The notes beneath the pieces were generated by a model. It was not told the DNA's origin. It was given only the letters and a program-made list of their open reading frames with translations, and made no database searches. Both the position numbers and the translations under genes were made by a program. A stretch of 64,000 nucleotides of DNA from G963665185 sp049723905 (GTDB lineage Bacteria; Desulfobacterota; Desulfovibrionia; Desulfovibrionales; Desulfovibrionaceae): positions 3,968,001-4,032,000 of the forward strand of contig NZ_JBJKFD010000001.1 of NCBI RefSeq assembly GCF_049723905.1, in the 5' to 3' direction. The first letter of the stretch is position 1; the number at the start of each line of letters is the position of its first letter. Positions 33,972 through 43,000 of the stretch are shown one piece after another.

Positions 33972-36011
33972 CTAAAAACTTATGCGGTAGGTCAGGGCTA
34001 GGTTGAAGCCCGGCTCCATCAGTTCCACGCCGCGCGAATTGGCCAGATAGTTGTGATAGCGTTCGTCCAGGATGTTGTTGGCCACCAGGGCGATCTGATG
34101 GTGCAGCTTTTCCCAGTCGAAATCATACCCGGCGGCCATGTTCATGGTCATCCAGCCGTCTGTCTTGGCAATGCCGTCGGGCACTTCGTCCTGCTGTGCG
34201 GCCCACGGGGTTTCCAGGCGGGCCCAGAAACCGTTGCCCATGGCGTATTTGAGGCCCATCAGGCCGTTGACCGGGGCAATGTTGCGCAGCGGCTCGTCTT
34301 TCTCCTCGTCGCGTCCCACGCACAGGGCCAGATTGCCGTACAGGTTCCAGTGCGGGGTTATGCTCCAGTCCGCTTCCAGTTCCGCCCCGTAGATGTGGGC
34401 TTCGCCGATGTTTTCCATTTGCAGCAGCGTGGGGCTTACCAGGGATGAGGAGATGTAGTCGGTGATGAAGTTGGCATAGGCCGAGGCCGTGGCCCGTACG
34501 GTTTCCGTGGTGTAGTGCAGGCCGTACTCAAGGTAGTAGCTTTGTTCTGGGTCCAGGTCCGGGTTGCCCAGGGCGGTTACGCCCCCGCCCAGCTGCAGGT
34601 CCTTGAACCGCTCCATGATGTCGGCCGCGCGGTAGCTGGAAGCGGCCAGCAGGGTATGGGACCAGGCCGGGGCCGCCTGCCAGGTGAGCCCGGCATGGGC
34701 GTTCCAGCCGAGGTCCTCGTGGGTTCCGGCCTCGTAAATGCCGTATTCCTTGTTGTCTATTTCTATGCGGTCCAGCCGTCCGCCCAGGTTCAGGGTAAGT
34801 TCCTCGGTCAGGCTCCAATCGTCCTCGGCAAACACGCCCATGGAGGTCTGGGTGGTGTTGGGCGTGGGCTGGTCGTCAATGGCCCGGCCATTGAGCAGAT
34901 ATTTTGTGCGCTTGGAGTTCATATTCCAGTTCCAGGCGTCCACCCCGGCAAGAAGGGAGTGCGCGCCGAACTCGAACTGCGCCTGCAGCTTGCCGCCCAA
35001 TGTTTCGTGGTTGGCGCTGGGGTTGATGGACTTCATTATGGGAGCGGGATTGCTTATTTCCACGCGCCGGTCGTTCTGCATGAAATAGAGGTTGAGCAGG
35101 ACTTCCTTCACCACATCGGAATTTGGCGTGTAGATGCTGTTCATGCTCAGCATCAGGTTGCTGCTGCGGGGATAATCCACCGGGGCAGTCTGGGGCATGG
35201 TGGAGGAACCGCCGGGAATGCCCACGTTGGTGGCTTCCATGTTCATTATCTGTATTTCGGTGCGGAACTCGTCGCTGGGGCGGAAGCCGGCGGCAAAACG
35301 AAAGTACTGGTCGTTGTAGCTGCTGTTGTCCACACGTTCGGAATCACCCGCGTAGTAGTCGTCGTGTTCGCGCAGGGCACCGGAAAGCTGCATCCAGATG
35401 TTCTTGCCGTTGACGCCGCCGCGCACGTATCCGTTGGGGCCTTCGGGATTGCTGACCCATTCGCCAATGCCTTCACCCGTGGCTTCCCAATCGTCGGAAA
35501 AGTGGCCGTGTTTGGTGATGATGTTGATGACGCCGCCGATGGAACCGGAGCCGTACAGGGCGCTGATGGGCCCTTTGAGCACTTCCACCCGTTCTATGTC
35601 CATGGGATTGATGAAGCCGAGGCGGGCGTTGATGTCGGTTGGCGTGTTCACGCGCATGCCGTCGATGAGTACCACCACGGATGCGCCTGTAAGGCCGCGA
35701 ATATTTATATCCTGGCCCCAGGGGGAGTCGCCGGTGCGGGATATGCCGGGCAGGCGTGCCAGGGCGTCGGCCACGCTGTTGTGGGGTTCCAGCAGGATTT
35801 CCTGCTCATCCACCACGCCCACGCCGCCGGGCGTCATGGAGAGCGAAGTGGCCGAACCGCGGGCCGACACAACGACCTTGTCCAAAGTGACCGGGGTTTT
35901 GTTCGTATCTTTCATGTTGTTTTGGGTGGCCTGGGCCAGAGACGGCGCCGGGGCGGCAAGGGCCAGAAGCAGTGCGAAAGCGAGCACGAGTGTGTAGTTG
36001 GATTTCCACAT
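33972..36011 (-). CDS. TonB-dependent outer-membrane receptor
   Basis: 679 residues. Signal peptide 1-26 (LVLAFALLLALAAPAPSLAQA). A TonB-box-like TPVTLDKVVVSA follows near 35, then the plug domain (about 50-160: NSVADALARLPGISRTG, DINIRGL, VVVLIDGMRVN, IERVEVLKGPISALYGSGSIGGVINIITK) and a 22-stranded-type barrel ending in Phe (ALTYRISF). Such receptors import metal chelates, corrinoids or similar ligands with TonB energy. The start at 36011 has CAGGAG upstream; the longer reading to 36188 overlaps the next gene. The barrel does not tell me the ligand; BtuB/CirA-like length. Confidence 0.95.
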   Translation of the reverse strand: MWKSNYTLVLAFALLLALAAPAPSLAQATQNNMKDTNKTPVTLDKVVVSARGSATSLSMTPGGVGVVDEQEILLEPHNSVADALARLPGISRTGDSPWGQDINIRGLTGASVVVLIDGMRVNTPTDINARLGFINPMDIERVEVLKGPISALYGSGSIGGVINIITKHGHFSDDWEATGEGIGEWVSNPEGPNGYVRGGVNGKNIWMQLSGALREHDDYYAGDSERVDNSSYNDQYFRFAAGFRPSDEFRTEIQIMNMEATNVGIPGGSSTMPQTAPVDYPRSSNLMLSMNSIYTPNSDVVKEVLLNLYFMQNDRRVEISNPAPIMKSINPSANHETLGGKLQAQFEFGAHSLLAGVDAWNWNMNSKRTKYLLNGRAIDDQPTPNTTQTSMGVFAEDDWSLTEELTLNLGGRLDRIEIDNKEYGIYEAGTHEDLGWNAHAGLTWQAAPAWSHTLLAASSYRAADIMERFKDLQLGGGVTALGNPDLDPEQSYYLEYGLHYTTETVRATASAYANFITDYISSSLVSPTLLQMENIGEAHIYGAELEADWSITPHWNLYGNLALCVGRDEEKDEPLRNIAPVNGLMGLKYAMGNGFWARLETPWAAQQDEVPDGIAKTDGWMTMNMAAGYDFDWEKLHHQIALVANNILDERYHNYLANSRGVELMEPGFNLALTYRISF

Positions 36012-36025
36012 GAAATTGTCTCCTG

Positions 36026-36919
36026 TTATGCAGGGGAGGCACAAGGGACGGAACTTTCTAATTGGCCCAATTGGGACAAGACATCCCATCCGGGCCAGAA
36101 CAGTTTTCCATCGGCCGCCTGCATCTCTGCGAACCAGGGCACCCCTTGGATGACCGGGACAGTGTAACCATTTTCTGAAACGTAACACTGGTACTCCATG
36201 GAAAGCATGTAGTCCAGAAAATTGTATACCTCTGGTGCCGCATTTTTATGAATACATGCTACTATCGGCACGACCCATGCCCCGGACTTTGGCCAGACCA
36301 TCTTCCCGCCGTTGTTTCGGAACGTTTTGCTGAAAGCGGGAATGGTAACCCCGGCCTTGAATGTGCCCGCGTCCACATGTTTGTTGATGTCCAACGGGGT
36401 GTAGCTGGTATTTTTGTTTTCCATGACGGTTTGGGCGGCCTTACCGCAGGTCGCGCCCATGACCGTGTCGAACAAGTCGGGGAGGGGCGTATCGTGTGGT
36501 GGCACGGCCACGTGGTGGCAGATGTCCTCGCGGCAGAGGTCTGTCCAGTCCGTGATGGGCGGCGCAAGGTCGGCGCGCGAGGCAATGACGAAAGGCACGG
36601 CAGTGACCACACGCAGATAGGGCGATGGCTCGCCCAGCCCGATGGCGGTCAGCTCGCGGCGCATGGGCGGGAGGCTTTCCGGCATGCGGGCGAAAAGGCC
36701 CTGCTCCTGCAGGCGCAGGATGTTGTGCACGAACTGCGGGTAGGCAGCCACGGACAGGGCGGGGATTTCATCCTGGCCGAACCGTGTTGCGAACTCCTGC
36801 ATCTCCGCGTGTGTCTGGGGCGGGATGAGTTCCAGCGAGGGAAACAGGCGGCCCAGGTCCTGGGCGGTTTTGCGCAGGATGTTGGGGGCCACGGCCAGGT
36901 AAACGTCGCGGCGGCTCAT
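36026..36919 (-). CDS. Leaderless (cytosolic) periplasmic-binding-protein-like protein
   Basis: 297 residues. It resembles type 2 solute-binding proteins of ABC importers for iron and similar ligands (segments FVIASRADLAPPITDWTDLC, GKMVWPKSGAWVVPIVACIHKNA, and a C-terminal FLDYMLSMEYQ typical of these proteins). It has no signal peptide: the N-terminus MSRRDVYLAVAPNILRK leads straight into the first strand. It should therefore stay in the cytoplasm. Its start overlaps the stop of the ATPase gene by 4 bases. A cytosolic binding domain paired with a soluble ABC ATPase and a GTPase is not a layout I can assign to a known pathway. Confidence 0.75.
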   Translation of the reverse strand: MSRRDVYLAVAPNILRKTAQDLGRLFPSLELIPPQTHAEMQEFATRFGQDEIPALSVAAYPQFVHNILRLQEQGLFARMPESLPPMRRELTAIGLGEPSPYLRVVTAVPFVIASRADLAPPITDWTDLCREDICHHVAVPPHDTPLPDLFDTVMGATCGKAAQTVMENKNTSYTPLDINKHVDAGTFKAGVTIPAFSKTFRNNGGKMVWPKSGAWVVPIVACIHKNAAPEVYNFLDYMLSMEYQCYVSENGYTVPVIQGVPWFAEMQAADGKLFWPGWDVLSQLGQLESSVPCASPA

Positions 36920-37674
36920 TGCAATTGCTCCGTATGTTCAAGGGTGCGGCCCGCGCGCAGAATGTCGCGGGCGTTCAGCAGGGATTGGTCCATGCGGCGC
37001 AAAAGGTCGGCGCATTCCTGTTCGTCGGGGCTGGACGGGATGCGCAGGTGCATGCCCCCGTTGCGCATGACCAGACGGGCGTCGTTCATAAGCATCAGCA
37101 CCGGGTCGTGCGTGGCCGAAATGACGATCTTCTGGCGTCCGGCCAGGGTCTGCATGGCCTTGAATTTGTCGATGCCCGCGTTTTCTATTTCGTCGATGAG
37201 CACCACGGGCGCGTCGGACAGCAGGGCGATATCGGCGATCATCAGGGCGCGGGACTGGCCGCCGCTGAGCACCTGCAACGGCATGTCGCCGCGGATGGGT
37301 TCGCCGCACAGGGTATTGGCCGTGTGCAAGAGGGGATCGCACAGGGCGTTTCCGTCGCGTCCCCGGCTTTCGGCGTGCATGAGGATGAACTCCCGCACCG
37401 AGGCGTCCATGACGAAATTGGTTTTTTGGGAGAGCGTTGCCACCAGCCCGTTGACCGGTTCTTCCTGTACTTTGCCGTTGATGAGCACCCGGCGACGGGA
37501 GCGGGTGTCCGCGTTGGCAAGCTGCTCGATGTCGGAGAGCAGTTCGCTTTTGCCCGATCCTGTGGGGCCGACCAGGGCCAATGACTGCCCCGGTTTCAGG
37601 TCCAGGCCGGGGACCGCCTCGGGCTGTCCGGTCTTGTCGTTTCCAGCCATAATGCGGATATGTTCGACCATCAT
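36916..37674 (-). CDS. Soluble ABC-type ATPase without permease partner
   Basis: 252 residues. ABC ATPase motifs are complete: Walker A GPTGSGKSE near 36, signature LSGGQSRALMIADIALL, Walker B VVLIDEIENAG and switch His in SATHDPVLML. Instead of the usual DEPTS after Walker B it reads DEIENAGIDKFKAM, as in ABC ATPases acting on proteins or cofactors rather than membranes. No permease is encoded next to it; it lies between the GTPase and the leaderless binding protein with 4-base overlaps on both sides, so the three are tightly co-translated. Function unknown. Confidence 0.82.
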   Translation of the reverse strand: MMVEHIRIMAGNDKTGQPEAVPGLDLKPGQSLALVGPTGSGKSELLSDIEQLANADTRSRRRVLINGKVQEEPVNGLVATLSQKTNFVMDASVREFILMHAESRGRDGNALCDPLLHTANTLCGEPIRGDMPLQVLSGGQSRALMIADIALLSDAPVVLIDEIENAGIDKFKAMQTLAGRQKIVISATHDPVLMLMNDARLVMRNGGMHLRIPSSPDEQECADLLRRMDQSLLNARDILRAGRTLEHTEQLQ

Positions 37675-38381
37675 GAGCCCACCTCCGCGAGCAGGAGTTT
37701 TTCCACGTTGCCCGATTGAAAGGCTTTGCCAATGCGGGTTTCGCCCGTGCAATAGGAGCAGATGGACGCGGGCATGGAGTAGCGCAAGCGGTGACCAGAC
37801 ATGTCAGCCATGTTGTGGGCCTGCGGCCACTGCCCGTACAACCGCTGCAAAAGGAGCACGCCGGTTCCGGTCAGCCCGTTGACGTGCACTACGCGGGCCT
37901 TGGGATTGACCCGTGAAATGGTGTGGGCAAAGACTTCCTTTTCCGCCTGGGAGACAAGGTCGCTTTTGGTGACCACCACCACGTCGGCCAGGGCAAGGGC
38001 GGGGCCCATTTTGCGGGGCGCGTCCATGCCGCCGAGATTGTCGATAACAGTGAGCGCGGGCAGCCCGGTGACGTGCGGGGCGCAGCGGTAGCACAGCCCT
38101 GCGGTTTCTATGAACAATACGTCGGCCCGGTTGTCCGCACCCCAGGTGCAGGCTTCTTCCAGATTGGAAACAAAGTAGTGGTCCGGGCAGAGGTAGTCGG
38201 ACAGTCCCTTGATGGCCGGAATCCCCAGACGTTCCCGATAGGTACGGTCGTCCGTGGTGCCCAGTGTGTCGAATTTGACAGCAGCCGGGCGCAGGCCGTC
38301 GCGTTGCAGCGCCCGGGCCAGATGCAGGATCACCGAGGTCTTGCCCGCGCTGGGTGCGCCAGCCACAGTGAGTATTTTCAT
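37671..38381 (-). CDS. HypB/UreG/CobW-like GTPase with cysteine metal-site motifs
   Basis: 236 residues, SIMIBI-class GTPase. Walker A GAPSAGKT at 8-15, switch segment FIETAGL near 90-96, and TKSD at 138-141 for guanine recognition. Two Cys pairs, C97-x2-C100 with His 103 and C208-x2-C211, look like metal ligands. Relatives load nickel, cobalt or zinc or act as metallochaperones. The start at 38381 has GAGGGA upstream; the longer frame has none. A Fur-box match lies 19 bases before the start. It is the first gene of the seven-gene operon. Confidence 0.85.
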   Translation of the reverse strand: MKILTVAGAPSAGKTSVILHLARALQRDGLRPAAVKFDTLGTTDDRTYRERLGIPAIKGLSDYLCPDHYFVSNLEEACTWGADNRADVLFIETAGLCYRCAPHVTGLPALTVIDNLGGMDAPRKMGPALALADVVVVTKSDLVSQAEKEVFAHTISRVNPKARVVHVNGLTGTGVLLLQRLYGQWPQAHNMADMSGHRLRYSMPASICSYCTGETRIGKAFQSGNVEKLLLAEVGS

Positions 38382-38399
38382 GGCGAATCCCTCATGTAT

Positions 38400-38418
38400 G
38401 AAAATGAAAGGCATTATC
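38400..38418 (-). promoter_or_regulatory. Fur-box match in front of the GTPase operon
   Basis: GAAAATGAAAGGCATTATC matches the 19-base Fur consensus GATAATGATAATCATTATC at 15 positions. On the minus strand it contains GATAATG, which could double as the -10 region, so Fur bound with iron would block transcription. Confidence 0.65.
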
Positions 38419-38631
38419 GAACAGAGCGGATGCGTTTACGTGCAAAGGCTTTTGCTCCGGTCCGCTCCGGCACAAGGGAAATAGCCCGGACCTGTGGCTT
38501 CAACTACCCCTCGGCGGTTCCATTTTGCTCCTGGAGGGGCAGGGCGGTGCGAGATGTGCAGTAAGTGCGTGAGGAGCGGGCCGGAAAAGCTCCTTGGGAA
38601 GGGGGCGCTGTAAAAAAATCGTACGGGAGAG
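38419..38631. other. Promoter-upstream region of the uptake operon
   Basis: About 210 bases between the Fur box and a set of direct repeats. I see no gene. A run of seven A (38612-38618) is the only notable stretch. Confidence 0.4.
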
Positions 38632-38700
38632 ATTCCACGGTGAAATTCCATGGTGAAATTCCAGGGGGAAAATTCCAGTTGGCACCGGGATTCCACACGG
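38632..38700. repeat. Direct repeats with ATTCCA core, possible AraC-type binding sites
   Basis: ATTCCACGGTGAA, ATTCCATGGTGAA and ATTCCAGGGGGAAA lie in tandem, with further ATTCCA cores at 38672 and 38690. They are 250-320 bases upstream of the GTPase gene and downstream of the AraC gene. AraC-family activators bind direct repeats, so these may be its operators. Confidence 0.5.
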
Positions 38701-38718
38701 TTGGAAGTGGTATAACAC

Positions 38719-38749
38719 CAGCTCAATGGACGCCTGCTTTGGGAGCAGG
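38719..38749 (+). pseudogene. tRNA-Pro fragment (anticodon arm)
   Basis: CCTGCTTTGGGAGCAGG (38733-38749) is a complete tRNA-Pro(TGG) anticodon arm: 5-bp stem and the loop TTTGGGA. It is preceded by AGCTCAATGGA, like a shortened D-arm. No acceptor stem or T-arm follows, so it cannot be a working tRNA. It may be an old integration-site remnant. Confidence 0.45.
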
Positions 38750-38814
38750 ATGCCGGAAGGATTGTTAGGAAACATGGAAGGGCCGTGTTTCCCCGCTTCG
38801 AATGAAGCTCCCGC

Positions 38815-39795
38815 TCAGGTCGTATGGTAGGAGTGCGGGCGTCCGGTGTGGGCTGCACGGAGCAGAGCACTGGGCTTGATGCCGTGGTGGGTTTTAAAGG
38901 CCGCGCTGAAGTGGCTGATATTGGTGTAGCCTATGGCTGTTGCCACCTGGCTTACCGAGGCGTCGCTTTCCATGAGCAGGCGGCGGGCGTGGTCCATGCG
39001 GTAGGCACGGTAATAGCCGTACACGGTCTGACCAAACAGGGCCTTGAAGCCGCGTTTGAGTTTGGTTTCGCTCACTCCTACAAGTCTTGCCAGGTCGCGC
39101 AGGCTGGGCGGGGATTCCAGGTCACGCACCAGCACACTCCGGGCCTTGTTCAGGCAGCCTATCTCGTAGGAGCTGAAGCGTGTTCCTTGGGAATCTGCCG
39201 GGCGCAGGGCCAGCATGTGGGAAAGCAGCTCCAGGGTTTTGCTTTTAAGGTACATGATGCGGGCCGCGTCGTTGAAAGGGCAGTTGGCAAGCTGGGTGGC
39301 GGCCACAAACTGGTCCGGGGTCATGGACCTGCCCAGGCAGGGCATGGTTTGCGGCGGTTCTGTCAGGACATTGCGCAACCTCTCTGGCAGACGGTCGGTT
39401 TCATTGCCCAGGGCAATGCGCAAAAAAGCGGGCTGCAGCACGATATCCACCCAGCGGTGCACTGAGCCGGGCCGCAGGCGAAACATGGTGGCTTCTTCCC
39501 GCAAGTGCCGTATCTCCACACTGCCCCGGCTCCGGTCGAAGTCCTCCTGCCCATCGGCAGTGGACACGCTTTCGCCCTGAAGCACAAAACTGAATCGAAG
39601 CACCTCGGTGTCGAACTCCATCCTGATTTCTTCGGGTGTGTTTCCGGACTGCTCCCAAAAGCAGACGGCCAGGTCGGGGCGCAATTGAAGGGCCGTGGCC
39701 GGGCATTGCGGTCCGGCCACCAGAAATCCGTCGTCCAGCAGCGGACCATGGGAAAAGGCGCCGCTGTCGCAGTCTGTATGTACTGTCATCCGCAT
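38815..39795 (-). CDS. AraC-family regulator, PchR/YbtA-like
   Basis: 326 residues. The N-terminal half is a ligand/dimerisation domain with the FVLQGESVSTADGQ type segment; the C-terminal 100 residues hold the two helix-turn-helix motifs (LRDLARLVGVSETKLKRGFKALFG and VSQVATAIGYTNISHFSAAFK, closing with HHGIKPSALLR). The VYGYYRAYRMDHARRLL segment between them is typical of siderophore-uptake regulators such as PchR. It is encoded just upstream of the TonB/ABC/GTPase operon in the same direction and has a Fur-box match of its own. The start at 39795 follows GAGGG; ATG 39864 has no ribosome binding site. Confidence 0.88.
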   Translation of the reverse strand: MRMTVHTDCDSGAFSHGPLLDDGFLVAGPQCPATALQLRPDLAVCFWEQSGNTPEEIRMEFDTEVLRFSFVLQGESVSTADGQEDFDRSRGSVEIRHLREEATMFRLRPGSVHRWVDIVLQPAFLRIALGNETDRLPERLRNVLTEPPQTMPCLGRSMTPDQFVAATQLANCPFNDAARIMYLKSKTLELLSHMLALRPADSQGTRFSSYEIGCLNKARSVLVRDLESPPSLRDLARLVGVSETKLKRGFKALFGQTVYGYYRAYRMDHARRLLMESDASVSQVATAIGYTNISHFSAAFKTHHGIKPSALLRAAHTGRPHSYHTT

Positions 39796-39868
39796 GGTTT
39801 TACCCTCAGGAAGTCTTGCCAGTGCGAGTTTTTTGTCCGCAGGGCAACATCGATGGTACGACATTAAT

Positions 39869-39887
39869 GAAAACGATAATCAAAGTC
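39869..39887. promoter_or_regulatory. Fur-box match upstream of the AraC gene
   Basis: GAAAACGATAATCAAAGTC matches the Fur consensus GATAATGATAATCATTATC at 14 of 19 positions. It lies 74-92 bases before the AraC start codon, in a position suited to repression. Confidence 0.6.
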
Positions 39888-40004
39888 AAAATAAAAAGTG
39901 AAGAAAAACGAGAGGATGTGCAGATACGGATCAATTCCGATTTGCAGTAGAGGGCAGATAAAAATCCTGCCGGAAAGCCGGTTCCTCGCCCAGGGCTTGG
40001 AGGG

Positions 40005-43000
40005 CTAGTGGATGCGGCAGGTCCGCAGGGCTTCCAGGGTGTTGTGGATCATTTCCCGGACGTCGTTCACGCAGTCCAGGTTCTCGTCGTCGTCGGCAAG
40101 CAGCGCCGCAGCCCTTGCGGAAACCTCGCGCACTCCGCTGGCGCTGAGCAGTCCGGCCAGCCCTGCCAGTTCGGCCACCAGCCTGTGCAGGTCGTCCCGC
40201 TTTTTGCTTTCCAGGGCCTTGAGAAGATTTTTATCCAGCTCGTCAAGCTGATGAGTGAAGGTTTCCACCAGTCCGGGCAGCAGGTGACACTTGCCGTCGA
40301 AACGGTTTTGGAGTTCGTTGTTGTCCAGCAGGTCGTGGGAAACGTTTTCCAAACAGTCCAGAAGGCTGTGAGCGCCCTGGAACCGTTCGTCCAGAACCTT
40401 TTCTATGGTGGAGTAGAGTTCGTCGAACTGCACGGGCTTAGAAACATACCCGTCCATGCCCGCAGCCATGATGCGCTCCCGGTCGCCCTTCATGGCAAAG
40501 GCGGTCAGGGCGATTATGGGGATGCCCACATACTCCTCGGCACAGGAGCGGATGGTCTGCGTGGCTTCGATGCCGTCCATTTCCGGCATCTGGATGTCCA
40601 TGAGAACAAGGTCGAACGAGTGGCGCTTGAGCTGCTCCACGGCTTCCAGTCCGTTTTTGGCAATGACCACCTTGTGTCCGGCCTCGGTGAGAAATTCCTC
40701 CATGAACATCTGGTTGACCATGTTGTCTTCGGCCAGAAGAATCTCCAGCTCCGTGGCAGACAGAGGATGCTCCGGCGTTCTTTCCTTGCTGGTAAAGGCC
40801 CGACGCAGGGTTTCCTTGGTATTTTTGAAACAGACGGTAAAAAAGAAGGTGCTGCCCGTGCCCGGTTCGCTGACCACCCAGATGCGCCCGCCCATGAGTT
40901 CGGACAGGTTTTTGGAAATGGCCAGTCCCAGCCCGGTGCCGCCGTGCTGCTTGGAGTAGCTGGCGTCGAGCTGGCTGAATTTTTTGAACAATCCGTCTAT
41001 TTTGTCCTTGGGGATGCCAGACCCCGTGTCCGTGACGGAAAAGAGGATTTCCATGCCGTCGCCCAAATCGGCGGCCAGATGCGCCCGGACCTTGATGCTC
41101 CCCTTGTCCGTGAACTTGATGGCGTTGGACACAAGGTTCTTGACGATCTGGGCAAGTCGTTCCGGATCGCCGTGCACTGCTTCGGGCATGCCCTCGGGGA
41201 TCTCCAGCCGGAGGTCGAGGCCCTTGTCTTCGGCAATGATGTGAAACGGGGCAAGGGTTTTTTCCATAATCCCCACAAGGTCGAAGTCCAGAGGCTTGAG
41301 CTCGAATTTGCGGGCTTCGATTTTGGATAGGTCGAGAATATCGTTGATGATGGTCAGCAGGGAGGTTGCGGAGTCGGTGATCATGTCCACGCATTGGCGC
41401 TGTTTTCCCGTCAGTTCGCTCTTGTTGAGCAGCTCCACCATGCCCAGAATACCACTGATGGGGGTACGGATTTCGTGGCTCATATTGGCCAGGAACTCGC
41501 TTTTTGCCACGTTGGCGGACTCGGCGGATTCCTTTGCCTGGCGCAGTTGCTGCTCCAGGTTGCGGAACTGGGTGACGTCGCGTCCGACCATGAGTACGCT
41601 GCGCACCGTATGGTCCGAGCCGAACTCCGGGGTCAGCCGCAGGTCCATATGGATGTTGCCGTAGACCGTCTCAAGCTCCTGCCCCAGGACGGCTTCCTCT
41701 CCCGATTCAAAGACGGCTCGTAGGGTTTCGGCGTATTTTTCTTTATCCAACCCCTTGGGAAGTATGGTTTCGAAGAAAGGCTTCCCAAGAAAATTCTCGG
41801 CATTGACTTCAAAGGCCCTTTCCACTGCCGGGTTCATGTACTGGCGCCGGAGTGCCTGGTCGTAGCGAACAATGTAATCGGGAGAATTGTCCACCATGCC
41901 GATGTACTTGGTTCGCTCGTATTCCAGTTCTCGCATGGCCCGTTTTTCCTCGCTCACATCCATTACAATACCTTCATACAGCGGCACGCCATCGGTCTCG
42001 GGCACCCGCTTGACGTACATGCGGGCGTCGAACCATGTGTTGTCGCGTCGGCGGAGCCGCAGTTCGTGTACCTGGTAGTGTGCCGCCATGGAGAGCGAAC
42101 GCAGCATGGTTGCCCGGCATTCCGAGGTTTCGTACATCTGCAGGGAGATGTCCTTTACCTCCCGTACCATCTGCTCGGGCGAGTCGTAGCCCATTATCGT
42201 GGCGCAGGCTGGGTTGGCTTCCAGGTATTTGCCGTCGGCAGAGGAGCGAAAAATTCCCATGGGCGCGTGGTTGAAAATGGAGCGGTATTTTTCCTCGGCA
42301 TTTTTAAGGCGATGAAAAAGGGCGGCATAGGGGCGGGCAAGCCCGGTCTGGATAAGCGCTTTGTAGAGAAAGAAATAGGCCGTGAGTTTGGTGAGATGGC
42401 CGAGGATATTGGGCAGTCCGTAGACGCTGGTGTACAAAGTGAAAAAGACTTCGGAAATGGTGCTGAACAAAAGAAACAGCAGCAGATAGGTGACAATGTA
42501 CGGGTGGAATTCGCTGCGCGCCATGTAGATGCGGAGTATGGAGGCCAGAAAAACAACACAGAAGATGATTTCCGACCATATCTTGAACGGTGTCATTCCT
42601 ATTTCCGGCCTGTAGCAGGAGGGGAAATAGCCGGTGAAGACGAGGGCGAGCAAGCCGAGGGTTGTTGCAAAGAACACAAAGAATATTTTGATGGCCGGAG
42701 CCTTGCGCCGGAGGAATATAAGCCCCCCGAAGATTGCCCCAGCCAGCAGACTGCGCCCCACAAGCCAGAGCTGGGTTGCCAGTTCCGGTTCGTTGTATCC
42801 GGGGAAAATATTCATTCCCTGATAGGCCAGCGTGTGGAGCAGATCCACAAAACCAACGAAGACAAAGCCGATGCCAAGGGTTAGCAAGTAGCCGTTATCT
42901 ATGATGGACTTTGTGTTCCAGGCCACAAAGAACGTGCCCAGGGCTATGGCCACGCTGAACAGCTCGACCACTGAATGGAAAAGCAGAAAACTGATAGCAT

